Below, piece by piece: positions 43,931 to 55,589 of a stretch of 64,000 nucleotides of DNA. Below the pieces are notes generated by a model. It worked only from the letters and a program-made list of their open reading frames with translations, ran no database searches and had not been told where the DNA came from. Position numbers and translations under genes: made by a program. This DNA comes from Pectinophora gossypiella (Eukaryota; Arthropoda; Insecta; Lepidoptera; Gelechiidae), in NCBI RefSeq assembly GCF_024362695.1, contig NC_065406.1:5146001-5210000 (forward strand), read 5' to 3'. The first letter of the stretch is position 1. Each line of letters begins with the position of its first letter.

Positions 43931-44699
43931 GATAGTAGTAGTTGACTTTTTTCTCTATGAAATTGGTGATAGCCCATGAAATCCGTGTTCAGAGAACGTG
44001 TATCACTGTGTCACGGGTTTGAATTCCAGCTCGAGCTTTAAACCACTGAATTAGATTTTTGTGTGTTTGAATTCTCTGAATTTTTGGATCATACAAACAT
44101 TACATGGGACATAAACATAGCTGGCGAGGAGATCAAGAAAGAATATCTCGGTTTCTTTTGATGGTTCGTATTTGTTGGTTTCTCTATTATTTTTGGGTAT
44201 CTGCCGATGCACACCTATGGCCGCTGTTATATGTTAGTGAACGTAGTTATAATACCATGAGATATACTAGGGCTTTGACTTTATATCCCCGTTCATCCAG
44301 TCGTTGCACGTGGCATGTTGCATAACAACGTAGTACTGCGGCGTACCTAGCAGCTGCAGAATGTCAATTCTGCAGTGTCCTATAACGTCATGTATATTGG
44401 ACCCTGTATTTACTGCGCGACAAAATTTCCCACCACACGTGTCGCTAAACGTATGTCGACTAAATTGAGATGTCCTTAAAATTGACTATAGTATGGTCTG
44501 TTCTGAATACTTCTGAAACGGCTCGTCTAGGATAGGACAGGAGAGTGCGTCCAAGGTCTCTGCTTACTCCAATAGTATAGGAAAAAGGTATGTACTTATG
44601 TGTGGCTAGAAGGCATCACCTCCCTAGACAGATAATAAGGTATATTTTCGTTATCACAACCAATTGAAAAATGACATCTCCTCTTATATTTTTGGCACA
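43931..44699. other. Intergenic, nothing recognised
   Basis: The frame at 44104-44325 is not supported by any motif or splice site. Confidence 0.4.
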
Positions 44700-44882
44700 T
44701 AGTATATCTTCACATTCCCGAGAAATGCGCTTCGGAGATATGTACCTTCTATTGGGCTGGTTTTCCTTTCGCGGGTTGCAAGGTCAGACAGGCATTCGCT
44801 TCTGGGAAAAACTGGACCTGTCAAATTTTCTGGTTAGATAAGCGGACCCGAGAAAACGGGATAACGCTAGGGAAATGATGAT
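44700..44882 (+). mobile_element. SINE family B, 5'-truncated
   Basis: From 'cacattcccgagaaatgcgc' through 'cgcgggttgcaaggtcagac' to 'acgggataacgctaggg' and an ATGATGAT tail. Confidence 0.75.
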
Positions 44883-45473
44883 CTCTCTTACATAGTTCAC
44901 AAATCACACTGGGGGAACTGCGCCACAAACGGGATGATCTTCAAAACTTCATAATCATAACGTTTAAAATTCGATGACCTAATTTGAGAGTCATCCAAAA
45001 CAAAAAGTCATCTCACTTATTTGTTTGCCGTATTATGCATCTACCCCGCTAGGCGTATAGCGGTCACGTTTGCTGTGAGACACCTAATTTCCGCAATGTT
45101 CGTCCGTGACTAAACATAACCACAACTTTGCATAGCACAGGTAGACAGCGACACAATAGTGAAACGCAGCATACCTGATAACTAGGATTCTGGACTATGG
45201 TATTATTAACAGCCCCTATATAGGTCGTAAGGGTACTGTTTGGTGTAAAACACCAAACCCGCGACGAACGCAAACACGTTACCTATAGTATGCGTCGTCA
45301 GCACATTGCCGACGCATCGCGATAATTTATATTTTATAATTAAGTACTTAGTGCATTTTTTTGGAATCAGCGCGACAGACGCGAATGCACTCGCATTTGA
45401 AACATTTTAGCATTAACATTTAAACATTTATTCTACTTTAGTAAACAAACATTATCTCCAGAAGGGTGAATAT
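44883..45473. other. Intergenic, nothing recognised
   Basis: No repeat or coding signal found. Confidence 0.4.
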
Positions 45474-45655
45474 CAAAATTTCAAGTTTGGTGGCGAAATT
45501 TCATATTATTTTTTCGTGAAAAATTGGGTTCAGATATGAAAAAGATCCAAAAGGATCCTGGGTTCCGACATGAAAAAGGATCCTTTTGGAAAAACTTTTC
45601 ACGAAAAAGTTAATGAAAGTTAGCCACCAAACTTGGCACATTTTGATATTCACCC
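45474..45655. mobile_element. Inverted-repeat MITE, 182 bp
   Basis: The arms of about 60 bp start 'gggtgaatatcaaaatttca' and end 'cattttgatattcaccc', with 'tttggtgg' and 'ccaccaaa' in matching places. The centre holds 'aaaaggatcctgggttcc' and its near-palindrome 'ggatccttttgg'. No target duplication was read. Confidence 0.65.
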
Positions 45656-46199
45656 AGAACTGTCTTTTAATATCAAACACTTACTGACCATCCTCGTACT
45701 GAGCTAGCCAAAATAGGTACTTCATGCGAACACCATACTTGGAAATATATATAGGCATTCGGCTTTTCATAGACTTATATTATATACCTGAATGTAGTAT
45801 ATTAAGCCAGTTGGTATCCAGTGAAGTATCGAGGCTGACGTTATACGTACTTTACAATTACCTTCTAATAATTAAGTACCTATAGAAGATAGATTGGCAT
45901 GTAGATTAAGTTTTTCTCTTTATATTGTCTAGATTTACGGAGATATAATTTGAGAAGGCATACCATCGAAAGAAAATTTGCAATCGGTTTCGGTTTCTAA
46001 AAACAAAATGTTGAACTGGCGACAAATTACAAGCTTAACCTATTTTACATTTAAATTAATGAAATAATTTAGTAATCAAAATATTAGTTTAAGTAAGTAG
46101 GTAGTATCCAAACCTACTCTCAAACCTAATTTGCAGTCGAAATATGTCCTGTAGCTTTACGAGAGGCTTCTCTACTAATAGCAAGATATAAATGCAAGC
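45656..46199. other. Intergenic, nothing recognised
   Basis: AT-rich, no shared repeats. Confidence 0.45.
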
Positions 46200-46606
46200 T
46201 TTTTTTTTGACGTGACTTATTGTAGATTTGCCGCAGATGGCATTAACTACTTGGCCGGACAAATGGGGAGCGCTGAAGGCTCTCACCCGATACAACGTTT
46301 AAGACAACAGGCCTAAGGGTGCCCAGTTGGGCGCGAACCTCGGCTCAGGGCGTCGTCTGAGAGGAAAAATATTTGAATTGAATTAATCGACCCTAGTGGG
46401 TCGATAGCAATAAGCGCTGAATGAGGGAAATCGTCAACCACGCCGGCGGGGTCGGTATCGGGTGGTGTCGCGAGCTGATTGGCTGCCTCTATGGCTAGAG
46501 TAATTGGGTCGTCGGGATCGTATATTACGTCTTTCGGACGCCGATACTTTTCAGTACTGTCCCTAAGCAGAATGTATTCGGAAGCCGCAACTACCAGGGG
46601 ATACAT
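46200..46606 (-). mobile_element. Jockey-like LINE family D 3' end, longest coding copy
   Basis: The T-run at 46200-46208 is the poly(A) tail of the minus-strand insertion. The minus-strand frame 46606-46313 reads YPLVVAASEYILLRDSTEK, DVIYDPDDPITLAIEAANQL and VVDDFPHSALIAIDPLGS, then a stop. This is the C-terminus of the LINE ORF2 protein, and the remaining ~110 bp are 3' UTR. The 5' end is truncated. Confidence 0.8.
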
Positions 46607-46938
46607 GCAAGCAGGTATATTAATTTTAATATTACGCAGCGACGCGACGTCTGAACAATGAATTGATATAGAAGATGAAGCACTTATTTTGCGTTTTAAG
46701 TACTACTTAAAAGTACTTAAAGGGACCATAAAACCCCGAAATAAAATTATACCAGGCAGTGCGAGTATTAAAGACAAAGGAATACACAAGAGGCAATTAC
46801 GGACGGCCTATTTCCGAGGACAATGAAGGTAAAACGATCGTTTATTTTCGAAAACAATGATGGCATGGAGTCGACTGCTATCACGCCATGATGACATTGC
46901 TGTTACCCAATCAGTATTCAATCTATATAGTATAATAT

Positions 46939-47227
46939 AGTTGATATCAAGTGGAATTTCCTGTCGGAAAATTCATAAAAAAAGTATTTTTTTTTTTTAA
47001 ATTATTTTGTGGAGGAAGCAAGAGAAGTGTGTCAGGATCGAAGCAAATGGAATTCTATAGTCTCTGCTTACCCCGGGTGGAGATAGGCGTGAGTTTATGT
47101 ATGTATGTGTATGTTTAATTATTTTCAGTTCCATACTTTTGCGACGGAAAATTCCATTTGATATTAACTCAGAATTATGGTCTGAATCATCCCCCTCAGT
47201 ATTCGTTAAGATGTCACTAACACCCGG
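46939..47227. mobile_element. Single TA-MITE unit with a nested insertion
   Basis: The left arm begins within the palindrome at 'ttgatatcaagtggaattt'. The right arm is complete to 'gatgtcactaacacccgg' and TA (47228-47229). A 108-bp family H segment lies in the centre between two copies of AATTATTTT. Confidence 0.8.
47009..47116 (+). mobile_element. Family H retroposon nested in the MITE
   Basis: It starts 'gtggaggaagcaagagaag', continues 'tctctgcttaccccggg' and ends in tatgtatgtgtatgt. The target copies AATTATTTT are at 47000-47008 and 47117-47125. This fixes both borders of the family H 3' segment and shows that it moves by a target-duplicating process, as for a LINE tail. Confidence 0.75.
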
Positions 47228-47462
47228 TATATATAGCCTGTATCCACCGGGTATAAACAGGCAACCACTGCTGAGTACCTACCTATAGGCTTATTCACTT
47301 TTCGACATCCCTTAAATTTCAATCCTGTGGAATTCTTATTCGCCGCTTTTCGCCATACCTTACAATGCCATTCGGCCTGTATTTAAGTAGAATCTAAATG
47401 CAGAATCGCGACGGTGAGAACTGTTTCTTTTTGGTGCATAAGTAATATTTGTGTTCGTAACG

Positions 47463-47530
47463 AAATTCCATAGTCTTGCTTACCCCGGTGGGAAATAGGC
47501 GTGCGTATGTAATGTATGTATTATGTATCT
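47463..47530 (+). repeat. Family H fragment
   Basis: 'attccatagtcttgcttacc' and 'ccggtgggaaataggcgtg' then ATGTATGTAT. Confidence 0.55.
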
Positions 47531-48294
47531 TGTGTTTGGACTACCGACCGAATATTAAACGAAATACTTTAGTCAAGTTTGATTGTATGTTATAATGTTG
47601 TCAACAGGCACTCTTGAAAGATCTAAAATGAGCTGACTTGTTTCGATAACTGTTTACAGTACTAATTAAACTTGTCAAATCTGTCGAAAAACGAACATTT
47701 GCAAGACTTCCCGCGTCGTTGAAGACGAACAGCCAGTCAGCAAACGTCAGATAAGATGTTAGCACTTTGGAATGGTAAAAACTTCGACGTGAGATGTGAC
47801 TTTTTGTAAGTATTTTTTTTCGGATAGCATTCGCTACTCTGCAAGAGTAAGTAATAGAGGATAATGCTGAAGGATCTAGTAGAATGATGAAACAATTAAA
47901 ACTTGCCTAACGTTTCTTTGGCGGTCGCGGATATCTGCCACCTTAACTGAAGCATCATCTTACTGAGACACCACCGTTGCGCCACCAACAAAATATATGC
48001 AGTTGCACAAAGGGTACCTAGTTACGTACCCAGTTTATTGATTAGAGAGAGTTGCTCTACTAGATACATACGTATGAGGGAGAGAACCACTCGTTCATTG
48101 GGAGACTATTCCCCAAGCTGGACAGTTACAAGTTGATGGTTATGGTAATGGTGCAGCATAGAAATTGCGAACTTGCATTATGACACACGCTCAATTAACA
48201 CTGCGCACTAGAGAGGAGAATGCGTCATTAACAGTGAGTGACAGTCATGCAGAAATAGAGGGTACTGTACTATTAATACCTCCTATATTTATAC
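47531..48294. other. Intergenic, nothing recognised
   Basis: No shared repeat or coding signal. Confidence 0.45.
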
Positions 48295-48716
48295 AAGGGA
48301 TGTTAGGGAGTTCCGTAACCAAAACTATCGGATATCCGATATAAAAAACATCCGTAACCGTAACCGAATCCGAAATTTAAGTTTCGAATAATATCGGATA
48401 GGGGCGCAGCCTAATTGAGACACATTTTGATCAGCTGGCCGCTGCCAGTGCCGACACACAAGCCGCGCGCATTGATTGTTTTTTTCTTCTTTTATCGTCA
48501 TGACATATTATAACTTGTCGATACCTATTTATATACCTATTTGTATTTTCCTTTTGAAATTCCTTAAAAAAATAATATCCGTAACCGAAATTATCCGAAA
48601 GTAACGGATAATCCGAAATAATATATAATTCGTATCCGTAGCCGTATCCGGTATAATAATCATTCTTATATGCGTATCCAATCCGTATCCGAAATTTCAA
48701 ATCCATAGCATCCCTG
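48295..48716. mobile_element. Non-autonomous hAT-like element, 422 bp
   Basis: A perfect 8-bp target duplication ATTTATAC (48287-48294, 48717-48724) flanks ends 'aagggatgttaggga' and the complement of 'cagggatgctatgga'. The 8-bp duplication and CAGGGATG-type ends fit the hAT superfamily. The interior is built from many variants of 'atccgtaaccg' and 'ggatatccgat'. This also creates a chance Tyr/Gly-rich minus-strand frame (48706-48431). Confidence 0.85.
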
Positions 48717-48724
48717 ATTTATAC

Positions 48725-51256
48725 TGTAAGACTCTTAACAGAGTTACCTATGGTGATTTTGAAATAAATACTCATTATTGAAGCATGTTTGTATGTTATT
48801 CATACCGGTTGAAAGGGGTAATACTCAAGTTTAAGCTGCGTGGCGTACCCTAAACGGAAGATTGTCAATTTTTAATTAACACGGCCCGCAATGAATCTTG
48901 TATAGCACGTGGACGGATTTCCTGTACCACAATTTAGGTCAAAGTACGACTTATTAACAGTGAAACAACAGGGTTGGTAGAACAATACTATATTTTGGTG
49001 GGTACTTTTGACAGTCTCTCTAAAGTAGTGAAATAAATTATAAGTATCTATTTAGGCGCTCACAAAGTATTGGTAAGTACTATATTTAGTACATAGTTTT
49101 TTCTCCAAGGTATCCGAACCCGACCAATAAATATGACAGTCGCCGCCTAAATAAGAACAACAATGATTAAATAATATTTCTAGTGTTAAGTTAACAAAAC
49201 AGCCGCAAACAGTTCCAAAGAACCATACTAAAACTTTATCTATTAAAATTTAATCAGTATTCGTAGTAAAACATTCGATACAAATTTATCAGGCGAAATA
49301 CCCGAGCCGGATCCGCACACAACCAACCAGATACAATTAAAACTTTCTTCTCGTGGCACAAATCATAACAGACAAGGGGGCGATTTGATTGAAATTAATG
49401 AACTTGTCGAAAGTGAAAAGTTGGTTGGAAAGTCTCGCTTTAGGCGCCTCAAGGTAAACAATACGTGACCACCCCGCGCGCCGCAAAAATTACGTGCCAA
49501 AGTTTATAATGAAAAAAAAAACAGGTCTTTACGAAATGCAAAATTAAACTTCATATTGTAATAAAAAAAATGCTTTATCTTCGAGTTTGCCAAATAAACA
49601 AAAGCAGTCTGTATCCATCCTATATTAATTACTCTTCATCTACCACCAGAGAAAAAAGCTACACAGTGGCAATTCCGTACCCTTATCCTGATGAGGGATA
49701 ACAGGATGTCATAAACATCAACCTTATCGTCTATGGGCCTGTCCACATCCCCGTGGAATTTTCACATTTACGTCACCGTGATGCGAAGATGTAGACAGGC
49801 CCTACTAAGATTGGAACGAACCGCAAGGTATGGTTTAGACACCATGATACTTGTCTACTACGGTTTGATAGAGAAATATCACATTTATTTCTACTAGGTA
49901 CTAGATAGGTACTTACAGATAACTTTGAAAACCGATTCGTACCCCAATCCTAATCGTATTTAAACCTGCGAACCTTAGATGCTAAGAAAGCGTTCCACCA
50001 CTAATTCATTTCATTATAATGAATACGAGTAAACCATTTATTTCAAACTATAAAGGTTAACCAAAATATACAAATAAAAAATAATATTAAAAACTTAAAA
50101 CAAACCACTCATGTTGACACATTTCATTTTTGTTTTCATTTCATTATTTGCAAGTTGCAAGGTTGCAACTAACTGAGCCAATCAGAAATACGATTCTGTG
50201 CTCTGAAAACTCATTAACCGATGCAGTTCCCTGTTGGCGAAAAATCATTTTGTTGGAAGTGCAAATAGTTTGAACAAGTCCCACACAAACATGCACATCG
50301 AAAAATGGATCAAGATAGCACAATTAGACTACCTACTGGCTCCGAAAATAGGCTAGAAAATGCTATTTTGTTTCTCCTAACTTATTGTAGATTTGCCCGG
50401 AAGAGAGACCCCACAGTTGTTTTAATTTATCAAGTAAACAAACAGAAAAACAAAACAAGGAAACTAACGTGCCTTTTGTTTTGATTTATTGCGCACCAGA
50501 ACCGTCTTAAGACTAAAATTTCAATAAACATCCGAGATTACATTCGGTAAAAACTTTTCTAAACATTTAAGAATCTCTTGGACTTCTGAAAGTGTTCCAC
50601 TTGAATGAAAATCTGTATAATAAGTATGTCATGTTGAGCTAAACCGTCATTGAGACGTAAAATGACTCGTGGTAAACTTCAATACAAAAGAAACCTTCAA
50701 AATAATACCTTGCCCTAAACTTTAGAGAAAAAAGAATTACACTTTACCGTCTAGAGGTATTTATTCGTAGTCTAGAGGTTATTTAAAAAGGAATGTCCAT
50801 TTTTATTTTCGTGACCTAACAATACGTTCAAAAATGTATTATTTATTTTATATTATTTATGTTTGATTTGTTTTCTTGGAACAAAATATTTTTTTGGAAG
50901 ACATCAGCTATCGTTGGGAAGTAAAAGAAGAAGAAGAACCTACGTTTAGGCTTCGGGGCCGTAGCGATTACAATATAAAATATATATTAGAAAGATAAAT
51001 CTTCAAAAAAGAAGTTTAAGTAACTCATGTTATTAAATTCCAATTTATTTATTTTTTATTTATTTATTCCATAGTAATCTTGTAAGTATGAACTTGTTTT
51101 AAAAGTTTGCGATACTTTGGGTTAAACAGAGTAAATGAGTTTTTTAATATTCATTACTTATTAATGTTTTAAAACTATTTTAATGTTCATTAGCCTCCTT
51201 TAAAACATAAAAACTGCAAACGTAGTAAATATTAAGCTCGCTGCATAAAAAGCAGA
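48725..51256. other. Long intergenic stretch with one small inverted repeat
   Basis: At 49735-49802, 'gggcctgtccacatc' returns as 'gatgtagacaggccc', giving a ~65-bp hairpin-like repeat. Otherwise no repeat or coding signal in 2.5 kb. Confidence 0.4.
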
Positions 51257-51508
51257 TTTTTTTGACATTACTTATTGTTGATATGCCGCAGATGGCTTGA
51301 TTAACTACTTGGCCGGACAAATGGGAGCGCTGAAGGCTCTCACCCGGTACAACGTAAAAAAGACAACAGGCCTGACGGTGCCCAGTAGGACGCGAACCTC
51401 AGCTCAGGGCGTCGTCTGAGAGGAAAAATATTTGAAAGAATTAATCGACTCTAGTGGGTCGATAGCGATAAGCGCTGATTGAGGGAAGTCGTCGACCACG
51501 CTGGGGTC
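51257..51508 (-). mobile_element. Jockey-like LINE family D 3' end
   Basis: The poly(A) side is the T-run at 51257-51263, followed by the UTR and coding blocks up to 'gtcgtcgaccacgctgggg' at the truncation point. Confidence 0.75.
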
Positions 51509-52220
51509 CTATCAAAAAGCACAAATCTTGCTCCGCCCGACGCGGTTTTATTGAAACGCTCGCGTTACCGCTTTTATGCGTATCAGGCTTTACAGTCGCA
51601 AATAAGGAAGGAATAAGGTTTGGCCCAAGATTTGACGTAAAATGATATGCTTTTACCCCGAGGTTGTTGTTGATTTGATCAGGAATTTAAATCACTTACA
51701 ATTTTTTTATATATATTTTTGCGAAACCGCATAAGGTCCTTAAGTTCGTAATGGCTTGCCAAAGAGAGAAATTAAAATCAGAATTTAAGTTCTGAGATAT
51801 ATTTTTATAAGAATCCTGATAATAGATTTGAGGTTACTTCCCATTCGCACGACAGAAGAAGACGACTTTTGAATTTATTTTATATCTCAACTCTGTGTAA
51901 ATTGAGTTTGTTGAGTTTCCTTCCATTATACGCGTTTGATAAATAAACTAGTTAGGTGCGTAGTAAAGTCATTACTTAGCTATCGGTCTCATAATATTGG
52001 AAAACTTTGGTTGCAAACCTATTCTTGAGTACTGGTACTTTGGATCACTTTCATGGACTTTTAAATCCTCTCTTAAATCCGTTGCGAAACGCTTTTTCAT
52101 ATATAGTTTTGTGTAAACTAGACACCAAAAAAAAGTATCAGGAGCACCGATTTCAGATCAGGTGTAAAGCGCTTGTCTAAAATATACCTTATCAATTTTG
52201 TATCAAAGTACACACCATCC
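51509..52220. other. Intergenic, nothing recognised
   Basis: No shared repeat or coding signal. Confidence 0.45.
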
Positions 52221-52498
52221 TGAGGAGCTCGGTGGCGCAGCGGTAAACGCGCTCGGTCTGCGATTGTTGAAGTTAAGTTGCTTAACTTCAACAATCGCAG
52301 ACCCACCCACCCATAACCACAAAAAAACGTTTTCATCTCGAGCTCCTCCGTGCTTCGGAAGGCACGTTAAGCTGTCGTTAATAACCATCAATCCGCACTG
52401 GGCCCGCGTGATGCTTTAAGGCCCGTTCTCCCTATCCATCCATAGGGAAGGCCCGTGCCCCAGCAGTGGGGACGTTAATGGGCTGATGATGATGATGA
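52221..52498 (+). mobile_element. SINE family C, copy with a new palindrome
   Basis: Head, core and tail are as in 43681-43930. The segment after 'attgttgaagttaag' has been replaced by an inverted copy of the preceding head sequence, and ~25 extra bases lie in the core at 52374-52400. The tail ends in GATGATGATGA. Confidence 0.8.
52255..52303. repeat. Perfect 23-bp palindrome arms, 3-bp loop
   Basis: 52255-52277 and 52281-52303 are exact inverted copies around TTG. The family C copy at 43681 has only the first arm, so the second arm is a local copy made in reverse. Confidence 0.92.
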
Positions 52499-53031
52499 CA
52501 CACTATCCAACCACTTAAATTATAGTGTGCAATAAATACTTTGACTTTGACTATCCAACAGGACACAAGGCCACTGCCCGACCTTTATTGCTATTCATAA
52601 CACTGACCAATCTCATCTCGCCACTGATTGGTTTATAAGCCGAGGGTATTGAAGGAAGTTTCGATGAATAAATAATATAATAATATCATTAGTGTAGGTA
52701 CATGTGTCAAGTCGTTTGAATACCTGCCATACTGCTACTTAACAAATACTGTGTTACGTTATACTTTTGTTAATCGCAACATACTTTAAATTCCAAAGAT
52801 GCTCATAGGTTTAGGTACATTATTTTACTTTTCGGTTTTCGTTATCTACATTATGGAATTTCTTTGTATTAAAGATACTATTATTATCACTATTTTATCA
52901 TCTGTACGACGGTGCACACGACTTCGAGAAGCGATTGGTCGGTCTTTGACTTACAGACGTACGACGTTTATCTATGTACACAGTGTTTCTTACGACATAA
53001 CATAGACTTGAGAAGGTATAGTAGAACTTAC
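52499..53031. other. Intergenic or intronic, nothing recognised
   Basis: The frames at 52799-53005 (+) and 52912-53229 (+) are not supported. The second is the opposite strand of the candidate exon that follows. Confidence 0.4.
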
Positions 53032-53137
53032 TGGTGGTCTACGGTGAGGGCTCTCCTCGGGGGCGGCACCAGCGCCACTGGCCAGGCTGCTTGTACCAAC
53101 GACTCCCGCACGAACTGTTCCCAAGATGGCGACGTTC
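53032..53137 (-). CDS. Candidate internal coding exon, unidentified gene
   Basis: This 106-bp GC-rich island stands in AT-rich DNA. On the minus strand it is preceded by a pyrimidine-rich tract and TTTTAG, and followed by GTAAGT. Two frames are open. The more protein-like one (starting at the third base) reads SPSWEQFVRESLVQAAWPVA, then LVPPPRRALTVDH. The second open frame is rich in Gly and Ala. No family is recognised, and no neighbouring exons were found, so it could belong to a gene with long introns or be a chance island. The length is not a multiple of three, so it would change phase. Confidence 0.4.
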
Positions 53138-54111
53138 CTAAAACAAAACAAATATTTTTTTTACCTGAAAAATATGTAAATTTTATGACTGGAAAACCGC
53201 GTATATGGCAAGTGCTGGGCCATTTGTGAGATACGTAAAACGAAACGAGTCCTTGGCAACAGTATGAGGTAAAAAAAACATTCCTATTTATTTATTTAGT
53301 AAGTATGCCTAAAAGTGTCGTCTGTACTCGGAATTTTTACATATTCAAGAGCTAAAAATGGCGTAAAGGGACGTCTAAATTGTACATTCGCACAACCCTA
53401 ACTGAAAACTAATATTGTAAGTCAAATAGATGTGCCTGCGTAGTATGATGCAAACACTTCTAAAGAGCAACTTCTCAGTTTCTTAGTCTAATAAACTTCG
53501 GAATGCGAGACATCGCTATTTCCAGAACGAAAAGTTTATTTTTTCATCTAACTACGCAAACGGCAACAGGACCGCCACAAAATACTATCCGTGACGTAAA
53601 ATTCCTTTACGTTTCAACCAAGATAAAACTTACAAGAAAGACACCTTATAAGAAAAAAGGTATGGAGGTGTTTCTCATCTCGAGGTTATAAAAACAGACA
53701 GTAAAAAGAAATTTCCAAAGTAGACGAAAAATACAGGTTTCTTAGAGATATTATCTTTATTATACGAAGCGAATAAACAAGTCTGAAGTAATTGCAACTT
53801 ACACTCAACTAGGTAGGAAAGGGGAGGAAAGTTTGGATGCTTGTAATACCAAGTTATTCCCCAAGTTTAAAACTTAAACGGATTAATTCTGAGCGTATTT
53901 CACATTAATTACATAAAATGTTATTTATAAAATACCACTAGTGAGTTCAAGCCTTTCTCACAACGAATTAAAGAAAGGGAAGTATGGATAGGCTCGTCAG
54001 ATCCATATTATATATATTTATAATAACTAGGCATCGTATAATTTTTAATCTTATCTGAATATTATGCAGTTTCTAAATATATATAAAAAAACAATAAAAC
54101 GATTATTGAAT
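53138..54111. other. Intergenic or intronic, nothing recognised
   Basis: No shared repeat or coding signal. Confidence 0.45.
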
Positions 54112-54196
54112 GTGGAGGAAGCAATGGAAACCCCGAATTCCATAGTCTCTGTTTACTCCGGCGGGAAATAGGCGTGAATTTATATTACGTATATGT
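54112..54196 (+). repeat. Family H fragment
   Basis: 'gtggaggaagcaatggaaac', then 'attccatagtctctgtttac' and 'ggcgggaaataggcgtg'. It starts at the same point as the nested copy at 47009. Confidence 0.6.
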
Positions 54197-54315
54197 AAAA
54201 AACCTACGAATGTTAGATAAATAAGAATCGATCGACCTTATCTGGACGTATACATCACTATGCTAATGAACGTCTTAACACTAGCTTCTGTACTTTGACA
54301 GATCTAATTCTTACC

Positions 54316-54631
54316 CTTTTTTTGACGTGACTTATTGTAGATTTGCCGCAGATGGCATTAACTACTTGGCCGGACAAATGGGGAGCGCTGAAGGCTCTCA
54401 CCCGGCCGGTACAACGTTTAAGACAACAGGCCTGAGAGTGCCCAGTTGGGCGCGAACCTCGGCTCAGGGCGTCGTCTGAGAGGAAAAATATTTGAAAGAA
54501 TTAATCGACCCTAACGGGTCGATAGCGATAAGCGCTGGATGAGGGAAATCGTCGACAACGCCGGCGGGGTCGGTACCGGGGCTCTGAAGTGTTTGGTGTC
54601 GCGAGCTGATTGGCTGCCTCTATGGCTAGAG
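54316..54631 (-). mobile_element. Jockey-like LINE family D insertion with 13-bp target duplication
   Basis: The target copies TCTAATTCTTACC lie at 54303-54315 and 54632-54644. The insert begins with the T-run (poly(A) of the minus strand) and the UTR block, and is truncated within the coding C-terminus after the 'gtgtcgcgagctgattggct' block. This is a textbook 5'-truncated target-primed insertion. Confidence 0.9.
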
Positions 54632-54644
54632 TCTAATTCTTACC

Positions 54645-55117
54645 GTCACTTACCGTAACAAATAAATTAAAATTATTTATTTTTATACTATTTTTTTAAA
54701 TTTAAATATTTTTTTTATATATTAAAATTAAATAAGTGTGGACTATGGAACCTTAACAAAGTACACTGTAACTAGTGTTGGTGGCAGGCATATAAGCATG
54801 TTTCTTTCACTTCAGCTATAATTTAAATACCATTGAACGTGCACATACGACCGGGAAGCTTATTACCTACTGCAGCTCTTAAATTTACCGAGGAGAGTTT
54901 CACACTTCACACGGCTACGCTTAACCTCAACCTGATTCTGCTATGGGGTTTATGCACCATGTGGTGGTTTATTTTGCTAGTAAATTTAAATTTAACTCGG
55001 TAAGTATATTGTTTTGCGAAGCCTGTGCTCAGAGTGGCTGTTTGATTGGTTACTGACATGTAACCAGACTGACTAATGACTGACTGACTGACTGTCTGAA
55101 GTGACTGTGTTATATGT
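54645..55117. other. Intergenic, nothing recognised
   Basis: A GACT-type microsatellite lies near 55066-55097. No gene signal. Confidence 0.45.
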
Positions 55118-55265
55118 AGTAAGATGATCCGTGCACCGGAAGGCACATATAAGTAAGTATTCGTAAAATGAGCCACGTCAAAGGGCCTTTAGCGGCTCAA
55201 TAATGACCCTGACACCACGGTTGATGGGGTTGGTAATCCACCTCACAACGCACACGATAGAAGAT
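55118..55265 (+). mobile_element. SINE family A, 5'-truncated
   Basis: It starts at the core edge 'gatgatccgtgcaccggaag' and runs to 'cacaacgcacacgatagaag'. Confidence 0.72.
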
Positions 55266-55302
55266 GTAACCTAATTTATTTTACTGTTTTTAAAACAACA
55301 CA

Positions 55303-55470
55303 TAACATAATCTCACGACTATATTCCAAAATGGAGTAGTCAGAGGTACGAGTAGATTCATCGCAAGATGAACTGAGTATATACACTTCACCTGAGCTTT
55401 CTGTTAGATCAACGTGATAGGTGGTGAGCCGTCTAATAATAGTCAAGCCAACTATGTTAGTGAAAAGCGC
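55303..55470 (+). repeat. Dispersed repeat family E
   Basis: 'cacataacataatctcacga', 'gtcagaggtacgagtagatt' and 'tttctgttagatcaacgtga' in family order, ending at 'tatgttagtgaaaagc'. Confidence 0.6.
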
Positions 55471-55589
55471 TCCGCGTTTGAATAGCAGCCTGGTGATAGA
55501 CGGGACCACAGCTACATTTTTTAATAAATGGTTAGGTAATATTTATCTTACGGAATAATATTAATATAATAATAATATTTATTATAATT

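Noticed and set aside
48431..48706. Tyr- and Gly-rich frame on the minus strand
   Set aside because: It arises from the repeated ATCCG-type words inside the hAT-like element, not from a gene.
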